From Telmatospirillum sp. (GTDB lineage: Bacteria; Pseudomonadota; Alphaproteobacteria; Rhodospirillales; Magnetospirillaceae), in the NCBI GenBank assembly GCA_031291415.1, contig JARLJB010000099.1:1-64000 (forward strand): a stretch of DNA of 64,000 nucleotides, read 5' to 3'. Numbering within the stretch: position 1 is the stretch's first letter; the number at the start of each line of letters is the position of its first letter. The position numbers and the translations under genes are program-made. A model generated the notes under the pieces. It searched no databases. It was not told where the DNA came from and saw only the letters and a program-made list of their open reading frames with translations. Of this stretch, positions 48,201-57,446 are shown piece by piece.

Positions 48201-49255
48201 CCGCGCAGATCGCTGAACTGACCAATATAACGGACGGCCAGTACACTGCAATCAACAGCACCATCAATGGTCTCACCACGACCGTGAATGGGAACACTGC
48301 CGCGATCACCAACGAGGAGAGCACTCGGGCGAAGGCCGACACGGCGAACGCTGAGGCGATCCAGGCATTAACCGCTAACGTCTCCAACAATTACGCCTCG
48401 AACGTTGCGCTTTCCCAGGCGATTGCCACTGCCACCACCAGTTGGTCCCAGCAGCTCAACGTCCTGTCCGCGAGCGTTTCTTCCAACTATGCCACGAACA
48501 CCGAACTTTCTCAGGCGATCGCCGGGATCAACAGCTCCTCCTCGACTTTTCTCCAGCAGCTTAACTCGACCGTCGCCAGTTCCTCGACCTCCATCCAGCA
48601 GATGCTCACCACCGTCAATGGGGTCTCTGCCCAGTGGGGTATCAAGGTCAACAACAACGGTGTCATCTGCGGCATCGGCCTGATGAGTTCCGTGACCGGT
48701 ACTGGCGGCGTGACGAGCGAGGTCCAGATCTTCGCCAACCAATTTGAGATCGTCAATCCGACAACCAACGGCAAAGTCGTGCCGTTCATCGTCCAAAATG
48801 GTTCCATCTACATGGACGCTGGCGCGGTCGAGATCGCCAACCTCGTGGTAGAAAATGCTCAGATCGCTAACGCGGCAATCGACACGGCCAAGATCGCCGA
48901 ACTGACGGTGACGGGTGGAAAAATTGCGAGTAACGCGGTGTCGAATCGTGTGGTGGCAACCGGCACAGCGCCGACCGCGTACCTGGTTACACAGGGTAAC
49001 CCGGTCCTCATCATCGTCTCGTCGCTCACCATTCAAAGCACCTCGGCGGCTTCCAGCGACGACTCAACAGACACCCCTGCTTACATCCAGGCGATCATCG
49101 ACGGTTCGGTAATCGCTTCGACCACTGCGCCTTACACGCCCTCGGCTGGCGGATCCGTCTCTGCCGTCGGGGCGCTCGCCGCTGGTACGCATAGCTTTTC
49201 AGCTACCGCCAATGGATGCGTGAACTCGATCTATGTGCAGGAGTTGACAAAATGA
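45260..49255 (+). CDS. Central tail fibre / host-specificity protein, J-like
   Basis: 1331 residues from a GTG that overlaps the preceding stop. The N-terminal third (YEVILGMCEGPILGPIDG, then FGAELGGLIIKVPSNYNPTK, GIWDGTFKLAWTDNPAWILY) follows lambda gpJ. FN3-like domains occupy about 630-950, a coiled-coil stalk with many Asn/Thr/Ser about 985-1130, and then DUF1983-like motifs (GAVEIANLVVENAQIANAAI). The distal end should contact the bacterial receptor. Confidence 0.9.
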   Translation: MDTLQGAGGGSSSSSSSVTSTADTLRFADTYEVILGMCEGPILGPIDGNGTNFYVGTTPIVNPDGSTNFYDSNVNFFDGQGDPTYTITPALGGSSSSSAVSTQLFPQMPVVRTTQACDINFINIRLDVDELYLTDTSGDTYTTSFQYTVETKLTSATTWTLAVDQTISGKTMSTYVRQIRIPVTALTAGTDTYDIRVTLISGESTSTYVANIVWESWEEIRTDTFKWPHTACVQMWGRATNQFSSMPTFGAELGGLIIKVPSNYNPTKKTYSGIWDGTFKLAWTDNPAWILYDFVTNTRYGMSAYSSIYLDKYSIYDAGVWCDDTMSNGAARYTFNELIATQRSGRDQCTYLAGIFNAAFFDDGNGTAFVMIDQPTPATLLFAEENTIDGFQYSFTDMATRYNFITVTFTNPDLNWNNDQRLVKDPDDIAINGMVPLNFIAQGCTSAYEAINRARYKMVTSLTECMSVSFKTNRQGCFVKPWDVMLVADPTTGYAVSGRIRSVDIAGKILSLRDPITLEAGQSYGISIVVPNGIFTAKILNPAVGENMSLTLDAAVPSNLPTTTVFALTGGNLGLPKPFRVLKIEKVDGNADQVQITAIEINRNKWTAINDGIVIDTPTYNTQTLNSVDAVTNLTASQTVTSSTLGTQIDLDLAWTKSTSTWVTDYQITYSRNGGASTVVTTGGENQAVITNVLVGTYTISVCAVGFGVTSSPLTITYDLTTDSILLAAVTGLELYGQANDTEFTGTDAKFVWNFNSAYGSTEPLGSETGDGAGYVDSWFQDFYVSIYNLDGTLRRTETTQDPTYTYTLEKNYVDGDGTPARAFLIEVAWHDNFGRVSPTATLSVSNPAAKLPTSVAVAAAFQNVFVTWVNDAELDFKGTMVWISTTSGFTPSSDNLAYDGVNSVLTYPATTGTTYYVVLSSYDTFGEYDLTYSAEMSVTTAQLKGVDIAKGIISSDMLTDALASTINLITAGPTTPGSVAAQIAELTNITDGQYTAINSTINGLTTTVNGNTAAITNEESTRAKADTANAEAIQALTANVSNNYASNVALSQAIATATTSWSQQLNVLSASVSSNYATNTELSQAIAGINSSSSTFLQQLNSTVASSSTSIQQMLTTVNGVSAQWGIKVNNNGVICGIGLMSSVTGTGGVTSEVQIFANQFEIVNPTTNGKVVPFIVQNGSIYMDAGAVEIANLVVENAQIANAAIDTAKIAELTVTGGKIASNAVSNRVVATGTAPTAYLVTQGNPVLIIVSSLTIQSTSAASSDDSTDTPAYIQAIIDGSVIASTTAPYTPSAGGSVSAVGALAAGTHSFSATANGCVNSIYVQELTK

Positions 49256-49665
49256 CATGGCCCGTCAGCAACGACACTCTGGCCTATTACGAGTATCGCA
49301 CGGCGACCGGAGAGATTACCCAATTTGGCGAGACCAACGAGCAGTCCTTTGAGGTCCACAAGGCCCGAGCGGCGGCAACGGTCACCGTCTCTGAAGGGGT
49401 GGCAGATGGCGCCACACAGTATGTGGCCGACGGCACGCCAATTGACCGACCGGTCTTTCGTAGATTCGACAAGACGACAATAGCGATTGGCGATGAAGCG
49501 ACGATCAAAGGTTTGCCAAACCCAACGACAGTGACGGTCAATGGGACGAGCCACACGGTTACTGACGGCGAATTCGTCCTGACGGCGACTGCCACCGGGA
49601 AGTTCACCATCGTCATCTCAGCGTTTCCTTACCTCGATTGCGTGGAGACCATCACATGCGTGTGA
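49252..49665 (+). CDS. Tail accessory protein
   Basis: 137 residues (MTWPVSNDTLAYYEYRTATG); the second half (IKGLPNPTTVTVNGTSHTVT) is an Ig-like beta domain. GGAG lies 8 bases before the ATG, which overlaps the J-like stop. Possibly attached to the fibre. No family recognised. Confidence 0.6.
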   Translation: MTWPVSNDTLAYYEYRTATGEITQFGETNEQSFEVHKARAAATVTVSEGVADGATQYVADGTPIDRPVFRRFDKTTIAIGDEATIKGLPNPTTVTVNGTSHTVTDGEFVLTATATGKFTIVISAFPYLDCVETITCV

Positions 49666-49838
49666 CCCTTGAAGGATCGAAAGCGCACATTTTGGCTGCC
49701 CGCAAGGCTGCCTACCTGAAGGCGTGGCCGATCTCAGCGCAGCTTGAAGCGCATGCAGACGCTGCGGCGGGGAGACCTGAGAAGCTCAATAAGATGCTTG
49801 CGGATTTTACTAGTATAAAAAATGAAAATCCCGTGTAA
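49656..49838 (+). CDS. Small tail-fibre chaperone-like protein
   Basis: 60 residues (MRVTLEGSKAHILAARKAAY); WPISAQLEAHADAAAGRPEK with LNKMLADFTSIK matches the short helical proteins (XkdW/DUF-type) often placed next to tail-fibre genes. Overlaps the previous gene by 10 bases. The last codons are AT-rich and contain a TACTAGTA site. Confidence 0.6.
   Translation: MRVTLEGSKAHILAARKAAYLKAWPISAQLEAHADAAAGRPEKLNKMLADFTSIKNENPV
49808..49815. promoter_or_regulatory. TACTAGTA motif, copy 5
   Basis: Near the 3' end of the 60-residue gene, extended to TTTTACTAGTATAAAA. Only 24 bases separate it from copy 6. Confidence 0.45.
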
Positions 49839-49839
49839 C

Positions 49840-49847
49840 TACTAGTA
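49840..49847. promoter_or_regulatory. TACTAGTA motif, copy 6
   Basis: Intergenic copy, extended to AACTACTAGTATAAAC, 31 bases before the ATG of the long fibre gene. Together with copy 5 it forms a pair spaced 32 bases centre to centre (about three helical turns). Confidence 0.5.
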
Positions 49848-49877
49848 TAAACAAAGTCTTTTATTACAATATCTGAC

Positions 49878-51929
49878 ATGATATACCTCTTGATATCTTC
49901 TGGAGGTTTCCTTTTGCAGTATAGCTCTGGGGTTGTTTCTGTAAAAAACGGCTCTAATTTGGTGGCTGGGACAGGAACATCTTGGTCCGACCAAGTCTCC
50001 AAAGGTGACATCTTCTTCGTCAAAGGAGACAGTATCTCCTACGAGGTGAGCCTCGTCACAGATGACACCCATATCAGTCTCTCCGCGTCATTTGAGGGAA
50101 CCTCAAGTGCGAGTGCGCGGTATGTGATCGCTCGGGACTTTACCCCTCTCTACGGCCTTCCTTACCCCCAGGCGGGCGACATCGGCACGGTGCTGCTCTT
50201 CAAACGGGCGATGATGAAGCTCGATAGCGATATCAACACCGTCGTGAAGGGGGCGCCGCCCGTCCAGAGCGTGACTGTGACCACACCACCGACTTCCGCC
50301 GTCGCGGGCCAGCTCTGGGTGGTGCCGACTGGGGCGACCGGAGCATGGGCTGATCAAGACGCTAAAATCGCTCAGTGGGATGCTGGTTGGGTCTTCATCA
50401 CTCCCACTCTTGGCAACCACATCTGGGTTGTCGATCAAGACCTGGAGATGCTTTTCACCAACGTCGGCTGGGTGGACTCTACCGCTGGTATGCCTCAGGT
50501 ATTGACGGCGGTCGCCACAGCGCAGGCTGCTGCTGCTGCCGCAGATAGCGCGGCTACCTCCATCAATGCCAGCACAGCCACAGCCACCGCAGCGGCGGCG
50601 ACAGCGACGGCCGAAGCCGGGACCGCCACGGATCGGGCGACGACCGCGACCGCTGCTTCGACGACCGCGACAACCCAGGCTGGAATCTCCACGACCCAGG
50701 CCGGAATTGCGACCGAAGCAGCGACGACCGCGACCGCCGCTTCGACGACGGCAACGACCCAAGCCGGAATTTCCACAACCCAGGCTGGCGTCGCCACGGT
50801 TCAGGCTGCAGGGGCCTCTCAATCTTCCGCTGCTGCTGCCAGTTCCGCCACAGCGGCCTCAGCCTCAGCGGCTACCGCCGCGACCGAAGCCGGCACTGCC
50901 ACCACCGAAGCTGGAGTTGCTGCGGCCCAGGCAACTGCCGCCACCACTGCCGCGACCACCGCGACGGGGCAGGCAACTGCCGCCGCTGGCTCGGCAACTG
51001 CCGCCGCCGGATCCGCCGTTACAGCGGCGTCTGAAGCTGGCACGGCCACGACCGAGGCAGCCGCTGCAACCACTCAGGCAGCCGCTGCTGCTGCCTCCGC
51101 GAAGACGGCGACGGACCAAGCAACCGCCGCAGCGGACTCGGCCGTCGCTGCCGCAGCATCTGTCACGACGGCAGCTTCCGAAGCTGCCACTGCCACGGCC
51201 CAGGCTACGTTGGCTCAGGGATATACCAAAAACATAGCGGACGCCGCAGTCAACGCAGTTGCGGTCGGGGAAGACCGGACGGCAGCAGACGCTTCCGCCG
51301 CCGCTGCTGCCGTTTCGGCAAGCGCCGCTGCCGGATCCGCCACCACAGCCGTCATCTCGGCGACCACGGCAACCGCTGCGGCGACTACGGCGACGACCGA
51401 GGCTGGCGTGGCGACCGCCGCTGCGGCCTCGACCAGTACTAACGTGAAAACTACCACCGCCGCCGCGACCACCGCGACGACCGCCGCCGGGACTGCGACC
51501 GATGCCGCGACCACCGCGACGACCCAGGCAACCACTGCCACTACCGCCGCAGGGGCTGCTGCTGATGCCGCGACCACCGCGACGACCCAGGCGACCACAG
51601 CGACGACCGCCGCGACAGCCTCTGAGGCAGCAGCCGCCGCCGCTAAAGCTTCCGCTTCCGAGGCTGCCGCGATCACGGGCAACGCAATGATCTACATGGG
51701 AAATTGGAACGCCAGTACCGGGGGCTACCCGCCCGTGCCAGCGAACAACAAGATCGGTTCTCAGTACCGCGTCAGTGTCGCAGGGACCGTCAGTGGCAAC
51801 GATCTCAATCCAGGCGATCTGCTCACCTTCAACGGCACGTCGTGGGACATCACCTGGGGCTCCGTTTCCACCGACATGGAAACCGCGCAGGGCACGTCCG
51901 CCCTCGCTCTCGCTATCGCAATGGGATGA
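49878..51929 (+). CDS. Side tail fibre with Ala/Thr repeat shaft
   Basis: 683 residues. The N-terminal 120 residues form a beta domain. Residues about 135-200 ([20 protein letters not shown], then [10 protein letters not shown]) fit DUF2793-type fibre modules. From about 210 to 600 is a shaft of nearly pure Ala, Thr and Ser in heptad-like repeats, including duplicated units such as [15 protein letters not shown]. This is characteristic of trimeric coiled-coil side fibres like lambda Stf. A C-terminal domain contains [17 protein letters not shown]. Confidence 0.82.
   Translation: MIYLLISSGGFLLQYSSGVVSVKNGSNLVAGTGTSWSDQVSKGDIFFVKGDSISYEVSLVTDDTHISLSASFEGTSSASARYVIARDFTPLYGLPYPQAGDIGTVLLFKRAMMKLDSDINTVVKGAPPVQSVTVTTPPTSAVAGQLWVVPTGATGAWADQDAKIAQWDAGWVFITPTLGNHIWVVDQDLEMLFTNVGWVDSTAGMPQVLTAVATAQAAAAAADSAATSINASTATATAAAATATAEAGTATDRATTATAASTTATTQAGISTTQAGIATEAATTATAASTTATTQAGISTTQAGVATVQAAGASQSSAAAASSATAASASAATAATEAGTATTEAGVAAAQATAATTAATTATGQATAAAGSATAAAGSAVTAASEAGTATTEAAAATTQAAAAAASAKTATDQATAAADSAVAAAASVTTAASEAATATAQATLAQGYTKNIADAAVNAVAVGEDRTAADASAAAAAVSASAAAGSATTAVISATTATAAATTATTEAGVATAAAASTSTNVKTTTAAATTATTAAGTATDAATTATTQATTATTAAGAAADAATTATTQATTATTAATASEAAAAAAKASASEAAAITGNAMIYMGNWNASTGGYPPVPANNKIGSQYRVSVAGTVSGNDLNPGDLLTFNGTSWDITWGSVSTDMETAQGTSALALAIAMG
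50600..51650 (+). repeat. GC-rich degenerate repeats encoding fibre shaft
   Basis: About 1 kb of internally repetitive DNA (ACCGCGACGACC-like units, GCN/ACN codons) inside the side-fibre gene. Two blocks near 50640-50790 are close copies. Such repeats can change length by recombination and so alter fibre length. Confidence 0.65.
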
Positions 51930-51935
51930 CGATGA

Positions 51936-52256
51936 ATGGCTGAGACTTTCCAGAGCGTTGTGGTGAGCGGGATCGGCGGTACGAACCCGACGGCTGTTCT
52001 CACGATGGCGAACAAGGGAATCCTGCTCGGCTTCTATGTCAGCAACCTGACCAAAGGCGAGAAGGGGTTCACCGCTACGCTCACCCGTGGCGACGTGACG
52101 ATCCCTCTCGCGCCGGCCATCCGCGTGGCAGGGCAGGGGGCTCAAGAACTGATGAAGGCCAAAATGGTTCTGTTCCCCGGCGACGTGATCACGGCGTCCG
52201 CTGTCGCGACCGACACCTTCTCTGCGATTCTCTCCTGGCTGGATGGGGTTTCCTGA
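51936..52256 (+). CDS. Small fibre-associated protein
   Basis: 106 residues (MAETFQSVVVSGIGGTNPTA), beta-rich, sitting between fibre genes; resembles small capping or adaptor proteins of fibres in layout only. TGATG overlap with the next gene. No family recognised. Confidence 0.55.
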   Translation: MAETFQSVVVSGIGGTNPTAVLTMANKGILLGFYVSNLTKGEKGFTATLTRGDVTIPLAPAIRVAGQGAQELMKAKMVLFPGDVITASAVATDTFSAILSWLDGVS

Positions 52257-52537
52257 TGATCTACAACGGCGCTGACGGCGACCTCGCGGACAAACTATTC
52301 GTTGGTATGCAGTTGGATGGCACGGGGCGTCTTAGCGTTGTGATGAACGATGATGACAACGCCACGGTCATCGAACTTCCGCAGAACGGCCAAGCCAACA
52401 GCGCCGACCCGAAATTCTTCGTCGATACAGCCGCTGGGATGATCGACGCCCGCGACCTCCAGACGACTTTTTTCTCCACGGATGGCCTGACCTTTCAATG
52501 GGGTCCGAACGGCCACCTGCAAATGGTGATCTTATGA
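52256..52537 (+). CDS. Small fibre-associated protein
   Basis: 93 residues (MIYNGADGDLADKLFVGMQL), beta-rich, acidic middle (NDDDNATVIEL). Coupled to both neighbours by overlaps. No family recognised. Confidence 0.55.
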   Translation: MIYNGADGDLADKLFVGMQLDGTGRLSVVMNDDDNATVIELPQNGQANSADPKFFVDTAAGMIDARDLQTTFFSTDGLTFQWGPNGHLQMVIL

Positions 52538-54072
52538 GCACGATTGACCTCGGCAAGCTGCGCTTCAACTACGCCGGCCCGTGGAGTAACACCACTGTCA
52601 ACGAATACAACGACGTGGTGCAGTACGGCGGCAATATTTACTGCTACATCAACCCGGTAGCCACCAGCGGCAATAGTCCGACACTGGCGGCAACGGGGGC
52701 ACCGACGGCCTACTGGTCGCTGATGGTCAAGGGGTTCAACTTCATTGGCGCCTGGTCTGCTACGGTGGCCTACGAAGTCGGACAGGCCGTTGCCTTCGGC
52801 TCCTTCGTCTATGTTTGCGTCACGGACAACAGCGGCGAGCAGCCTCCGAATACCACCTATTGGTCGCAGTTCATCGACTCGATCGAGTACCAAGGCGTCT
52901 GGTCCCAGACGACGGCCTACAAGAATGGCGACATCGTCACCTACGGTGGCACGGCCTACGTCTCCAACCAGAACCAGACTGGCAATACCCCGTCGTCGTC
53001 GCCGACTTATTGGACGCCGTTCGTTCAGGGCCTCAACCCGGCCGGTATCTGGAACGCGGCCACTCAGTATCGCAAAAACGACGTGATCGTTTACGGTGGC
53101 TCAGCCTACTTGGCGAACATCGACAATCTCAACTTCGTCCCGTCGAGCTGCCCGACGCAGTGGACGCCGTTCGTCATGGGCCTGAACCCCAATGGCGTCT
53201 GGAACGTCGCGACCGCGTATCGCAAGAACGACATTACGACTTACGGAAACTGCGTCTATCTTGCCTTGCTGGACAGCACCGGTCAGCTTCCCGGCACGAC
53301 GGCCTCGACCTACTGGCAGTTGCTGGTTCCTGGCTACAGTCCTCGCGGGACCTGGGTAGTCACGACCCAGTATTCGATCAACGACGTGGTGACTTACGGT
53401 GGCACGACCTACTATGCCACGCAGTCGAATCTCGGACAAAACCCCGGCGTACCATCCTCCACCTATTGGACGGTGCTTACGGTCGGCATGAATGGTCGTG
53501 GCATCTACAGCGCCGTCACGGCCTACATGCCCGGCGACGTGGTCTCTTACGGGGCAAACACCTTCTTGTGCTTAGCGAACAGCACCGGGAATGCTCCGGT
53601 CAATGTCGCCTACTGGACCATGCTGATGTCCGGTGTGGCGGCGCGGGGTGTCTGGGTAACGGCGACCCTTTACCACCTGAATGACCTCGTGATGTCCGGC
53701 GGTAACACCTACATCGCCCTGGTCGAGCACGTCTCCACGGCCTTTGCTACTGAATTGGCGGCCAACCAGTGGCAAAAGTTCAACGGTGGCTTCAACTTCC
53801 GTCGGACCTTCGTCGCAGGCACGGTTTACAACCAAAACGACATGATGACGGACGGCTACAGCTTGTACATCGCGCTGCCGGTCTCCTATGTCGGCGGGGC
53901 AACCGCCGCTGCTGACGTCGTCGCGGGCAATCTTCAACTCATCGCACAAGGTGAAAGTGCTCTGCCGGCGATGGCGGGCAACGCTGGCTGCTTTCTGACC
54001 ACCGACGGCGCCGTGGCGAGCTGGCTCTCGATCGACGATATCGTCCTGTTCGCCACCCTTCTTGACTGCTAA
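52534..54072 (+). CDS. Fibre protein with tandem carbohydrate-binding-like repeats
   Basis: 512 residues containing about eight tandem units of 42-52 residues. Each follows the pattern G-x-W-x3-T-x-Y-x4-D-hydrophobic-V-x-Y-G-x2-hydrophobic-Y, then a loop ending YW-x-hydrophobic (for example GVWSQTTAYKNGDIVTYGG, then SPTYWTPFV). This resembles ChiC-type chitin-binding modules (CBM5/12), which bind polysaccharide through Trp/Tyr. Likely part of the adhesin that recognises surface glycans. Confidence 0.75.
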   Translation: MSTIDLGKLRFNYAGPWSNTTVNEYNDVVQYGGNIYCYINPVATSGNSPTLAATGAPTAYWSLMVKGFNFIGAWSATVAYEVGQAVAFGSFVYVCVTDNSGEQPPNTTYWSQFIDSIEYQGVWSQTTAYKNGDIVTYGGTAYVSNQNQTGNTPSSSPTYWTPFVQGLNPAGIWNAATQYRKNDVIVYGGSAYLANIDNLNFVPSSCPTQWTPFVMGLNPNGVWNVATAYRKNDITTYGNCVYLALLDSTGQLPGTTASTYWQLLVPGYSPRGTWVVTTQYSINDVVTYGGTTYYATQSNLGQNPGVPSSTYWTVLTVGMNGRGIYSAVTAYMPGDVVSYGANTFLCLANSTGNAPVNVAYWTMLMSGVAARGVWVTATLYHLNDLVMSGGNTYIALVEHVSTAFATELAANQWQKFNGGFNFRRTFVAGTVYNQNDMMTDGYSLYIALPVSYVGGATAAADVVAGNLQLIAQGESALPAMAGNAGCFLTTDGAVASWLSIDDIVLFATLLDC

Positions 54073-54085
54073 AGCGAGGTAATCA

Positions 54086-56809
54086 ATGACCACCACCCTA
54101 AAGGCTGCCGTCCTGAAGGACATCCCGTACACGGCGACGGCGCTATATACCAATAACACCGGCAACACCTCGGTTCTCAAGAACCTTATTCTGAACCAGA
54201 AGAACAATGCATCTTATCGGACGACGGCTGTTGCGGGAGGCGCATCTGGCAAGACCTTCGCCAATGGGCTGCAGGACTATACGGGTGCTCCGCTCGATAA
54301 GGTGAAAACTGTTCGCTTAACGGCAACACGGACACTAGTCTATGGGCTGGCGGAAGTAGAGTACGGCACGATAACCACCACTGCGGTCGCCAATGGCTTT
54401 GTTCAGGTGGTCGACTACGATGACGTGAACGACCGGTACTCGACGGGTCCAGCGACCTACATTGAGCAGTTCCACACTGGTACGACCCTGGCGTCCTTCG
54501 AAGCTAATTGCGCCGTTGCGCTTTCGGCCTCGACTTTTGCCATCGTCACTCAGTACGGCATCCTGTCGTTTACGATCACGGACGTGTTCTGCAACCTCGT
54601 GGGCTCTATCGCTCTCACGACGACGGGCCTTCCGGTGCATGCCGCGCCTGTTTTGGGAAATGCTAGCAAGCTGCTGGTCATTCAGCGCACGGCGACCCCC
54701 GCTGTTGTATTGCAAGCTTACAACTTGTCGGGCACGTCGTTGATCACCCCCGCCGGCACCGCTCAGACGCTCTTAACAACCATCGGCACGATTGCAACTG
54801 CAGCGGGTTGCGGAAAAGTCCGCGTAATCCAGTCTCAGCCCAATTCGGCAGCCTATACCGTTATCTGCGACACTGCCACTGCCGCCGGCCGGTTCTATTA
54901 TGCTGCGTTCACTTGGACGGATGCCACGAATACCGCGACCCTGAACTATGCGCAGGGGACCTATAACGAGACCACGGCGTCCACCAGTATGTACGCGTGG
55001 GACGCCTACAGCCTTTCAGCCGGCACGGATTTTCATTTCGCCCTTGCTGTGAGTGGCCTTAGCAGCAGCACCTACTGCCCCTTGGCCACGTCGCATTCAT
55101 TGTCGGGAGCCACGGCATCGCACGCCACGGCCGGGGGTAATGTGACTTCTACCTCGGCGTATTTCCTCACTACGGTCTGGGTGAACACGATCGCCGCCAC
55201 CCTGGCCGTAATCAGCGGGACGCCTAGCAACACAAGTTATCTTTCGGGTCTCTTCACTGTGCCGAAAACGACGGACGCACCCACCGCGCTCTACCCATTC
55301 GGCGGCGTAAACCTGACTACTTCCACGAAGCTGCTCGCAGCCAACACCTCCGTCATCGTTCCTTTCGACACCCGCTTGGCGGTCATTCCAAACTCGTCGT
55401 ATTCCAATGCACTGGGACTCGCGGTTCTACCGTTTAACGGGACCCGTGGTGATATCGCGCTGCTAAACGGTACGCTGCCCAACGCGGTGCGTCCGAAGTA
55501 TGTCCCGTTTGGACATCCGAGCAACAAGACCAGTCGCTGGAATGCCACTTACAACTGCTGGTGCGTTGCTGCCGGGGCTCAAGTTTTTTACTTGGACGTC
55601 AATTTCAACCAGATCGGCTTCGAGTCCATATCGGTAACGGGATATACCATCACTTGCCTTGATGTCTTCCCCAACGGGGATTTGGCAATCGGCATCAACC
55701 GTGTGATTACTACAAGTGGTTGGTATGATTCTTATTATTTGGCAAATATTTATGGTTACGTCCTCGACTACACACCAAGCAAAAATGGCGGCGGGGAAGC
55801 AATAACACCAAACTGGTCTGCCACTACTACGGTTCTTTTTGTAAATGGTGCGACCAGTTACCCTGTGCTTGATTTGTGTGTTCTCAGTGCCGGCAGCGTA
55901 GCAATTATTGGGTTTACTAACAGCGCATCCGCTGGGTATGCTCAGACAGCTACCCTTTCTGCGGCATATGCTCTTGCCTCAACCATCCAAGTGGCCGCGA
56001 ACTCCTACTATTTTGGCAGTGGGTACAGTACCTCTGGGGTGATCAACCCCTACGATTCCGCAGTGGTCCGTGTCAGCAACACTTCCTACGCCTTTATGAG
56101 TGGATTCCAAGGCGCGACGTGGTACGGGGGAATCGTTAAGGGCAATGCTTGCACATACATTGGGCCTCAAGGTGTTTCTTCGGTGGCGCTCACCAATGCC
56201 GAAGATCCCGATCTCAACACACTGGCTGTGGATCGCAACGGTCAGTGGGGTGTGCTCGGTCATGGTGCGTTTGGGCTCTATGCTTGGGGTCCCAACAACA
56301 ACCAGTACGTCGATTGGACGCCGAACGTGTACTCGGCATTGACCTCGGGTGTGCGCTGCGAGCTGTCCGCGTCTATCAGCAACGTCGGTACGATCGCCTA
56401 TGCTGCAGCAACGACCGCGAACGCCACCGTCGGTACGATCGCCCAGCACTACTACAAGACGGTGGATGTAAACACGCAGACCGTCGGAGCGACCGGCACC
56501 AGCACGGTGCAGGGCGCGGGCGACGGGCTGGCCGCGCCATGGGTTGAAGATCTCGTGACGGGGGTCTTCAACATCACGTCACCGACGCTTTCCGAGGTCG
56601 TCAACATGCTTGGCAATCAACCAGCTAGCGTGACGGTCCAGGTGACGAACAACGGCTCGACGCTGACGCCTTACAGCTCCATCCCGGTAGCACTGGGCGC
56701 CACGGCAGAGAACGCCACGCTGATCTTCGTCCCGCCCAACGAGACGGTCTATTTGACCAGCTCGGTGCCTTGTCAGATCGACGCTTACGGCAATGTGATG
56801 GAGCATTAA
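54086..56809 (+). CDS. Large fibre/adhesin protein
   Basis: 907 residues (MTTTLKAAVLKDIPYTATAL), beta-rich with Thr/Ser/Ala/Asn throughout, lacking coiled coil. Weakly repeated blades (GTIATAA and VLGNASKLLVIQRTATP-like segments) suggest a beta-propeller or solenoid head. Codon use turns AT-rich at about 55700-55960. Position after the CBM-like fibre suggests a receptor-binding tip. GAGG lies before the ATG. Confidence 0.65.
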   Translation: MTTTLKAAVLKDIPYTATALYTNNTGNTSVLKNLILNQKNNASYRTTAVAGGASGKTFANGLQDYTGAPLDKVKTVRLTATRTLVYGLAEVEYGTITTTAVANGFVQVVDYDDVNDRYSTGPATYIEQFHTGTTLASFEANCAVALSASTFAIVTQYGILSFTITDVFCNLVGSIALTTTGLPVHAAPVLGNASKLLVIQRTATPAVVLQAYNLSGTSLITPAGTAQTLLTTIGTIATAAGCGKVRVIQSQPNSAAYTVICDTATAAGRFYYAAFTWTDATNTATLNYAQGTYNETTASTSMYAWDAYSLSAGTDFHFALAVSGLSSSTYCPLATSHSLSGATASHATAGGNVTSTSAYFLTTVWVNTIAATLAVISGTPSNTSYLSGLFTVPKTTDAPTALYPFGGVNLTTSTKLLAANTSVIVPFDTRLAVIPNSSYSNALGLAVLPFNGTRGDIALLNGTLPNAVRPKYVPFGHPSNKTSRWNATYNCWCVAAGAQVFYLDVNFNQIGFESISVTGYTITCLDVFPNGDLAIGINRVITTSGWYDSYYLANIYGYVLDYTPSKNGGGEAITPNWSATTTVLFVNGATSYPVLDLCVLSAGSVAIIGFTNSASAGYAQTATLSAAYALASTIQVAANSYYFGSGYSTSGVINPYDSAVVRVSNTSYAFMSGFQGATWYGGIVKGNACTYIGPQGVSSVALTNAEDPDLNTLAVDRNGQWGVLGHGAFGLYAWGPNNNQYVDWTPNVYSALTSGVRCELSASISNVGTIAYAAATTANATVGTIAQHYYKTVDVNTQTVGATGTSTVQGAGDGLAAPWVEDLVTGVFNITSPTLSEVVNMLGNQPASVTVQVTNNGSTLTPYSSIPVALGATAENATLIFVPPNETVYLTSSVPCQIDAYGNVMEH

Positions 56810-56813
56810 GTCG

Positions 56814-57446
56814 ATGTTTAAACAGTCCGCGTCAGGGCTGGTCAACGGGGGCGTCTTGCCTCCGACGACCACAGCGATCAATCAACAGGTGCTCTCGCCT
56901 GATGGCAAATCTCTGGTTCTCGCCCAGCAGGGTCTTGCCCTGCTGGGCGAGCAGATTGTACCTGCAGGCTCGGCTCTCGCCAGTGTGGCCTTTACAACAG
57001 GAATCGACGGCACCTATAGCCAGTATTGGGTTGAATTTGATGGGGTGGTTCCCAGCGTGGCTGGCCCTCTTGAAGCTTTGCTGATAGCCGGCGGGGTAGC
57101 GCAGTCCACTGGCTATCTGCAACATATGGCCACGCAGGTTGCCTCGGCGGCAAGCTACGTGGGGGTCATCCCCACATCGTACATCTTGTGCGCTCAGTCC
57201 GTGGGTATTGGGTCCAGTGACACAGCCTCCGGGTTGCTCACCCTCTTCAATCCGGCCACCACCGGTAAAGTGAAAGATTTTCTGGTAGAGGCTACGGCCT
57301 CAAGCTCTGCAGGCACAGTGATGACCAGCACGTCGGGATCTGGGTGTTGGGTCTCGAATGCGCCGACCACGGGCGTACAGTTTCAGATGTCCTCCGGTTA
57401 CATCACGGCCGGCAACTTCCGGCTCTACGGCGTGAGGAATCAGTAA
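56814..57446 (+). CDS. Fibre or baseplate-associated protein
   Basis: 210 residues (MFKQSASGLVNGGVLPPTTT), beta-rich, with a Gly/Ser/Thr-rich C-terminal half (TASSSAGTVMTSTSGSGCWV). GGAG lies 10 bases before the ATG, inside the preceding gene end. Likely a fibre accessory. No family recognised. Confidence 0.55.
   Translation: MFKQSASGLVNGGVLPPTTTAINQQVLSPDGKSLVLAQQGLALLGEQIVPAGSALASVAFTTGIDGTYSQYWVEFDGVVPSVAGPLEALLIAGGVAQSTGYLQHMATQVASAASYVGVIPTSYILCAQSVGIGSSDTASGLLTLFNPATTGKVKDFLVEATASSSAGTVMTSTSGSGCWVSNAPTTGVQFQMSSGYITAGNFRLYGVRNQ

Noticed and set aside
50640-51650. CRISPR-like or satellite array
   Set aside because: The repeats are in-frame, degenerate and code for fibre shaft; there are no uniform repeats with unique spacers.
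50103-52145. Long minus-strand and alternative-frame ORFs opposite the side fibre
   Set aside because: They arise from the repetitive GCN/ACN codons of the Ala/Thr shaft and give low-complexity Gly/Arg/Ser or Pro/Arg products; the plus frame is a recognisable fibre.
54335-54345. Additional ACTAGT site
   Set aside because: Single ACTAGT in GACACTAGTC within a coding region; it lacks the TACTAGTA palindrome and the AT-rich context.
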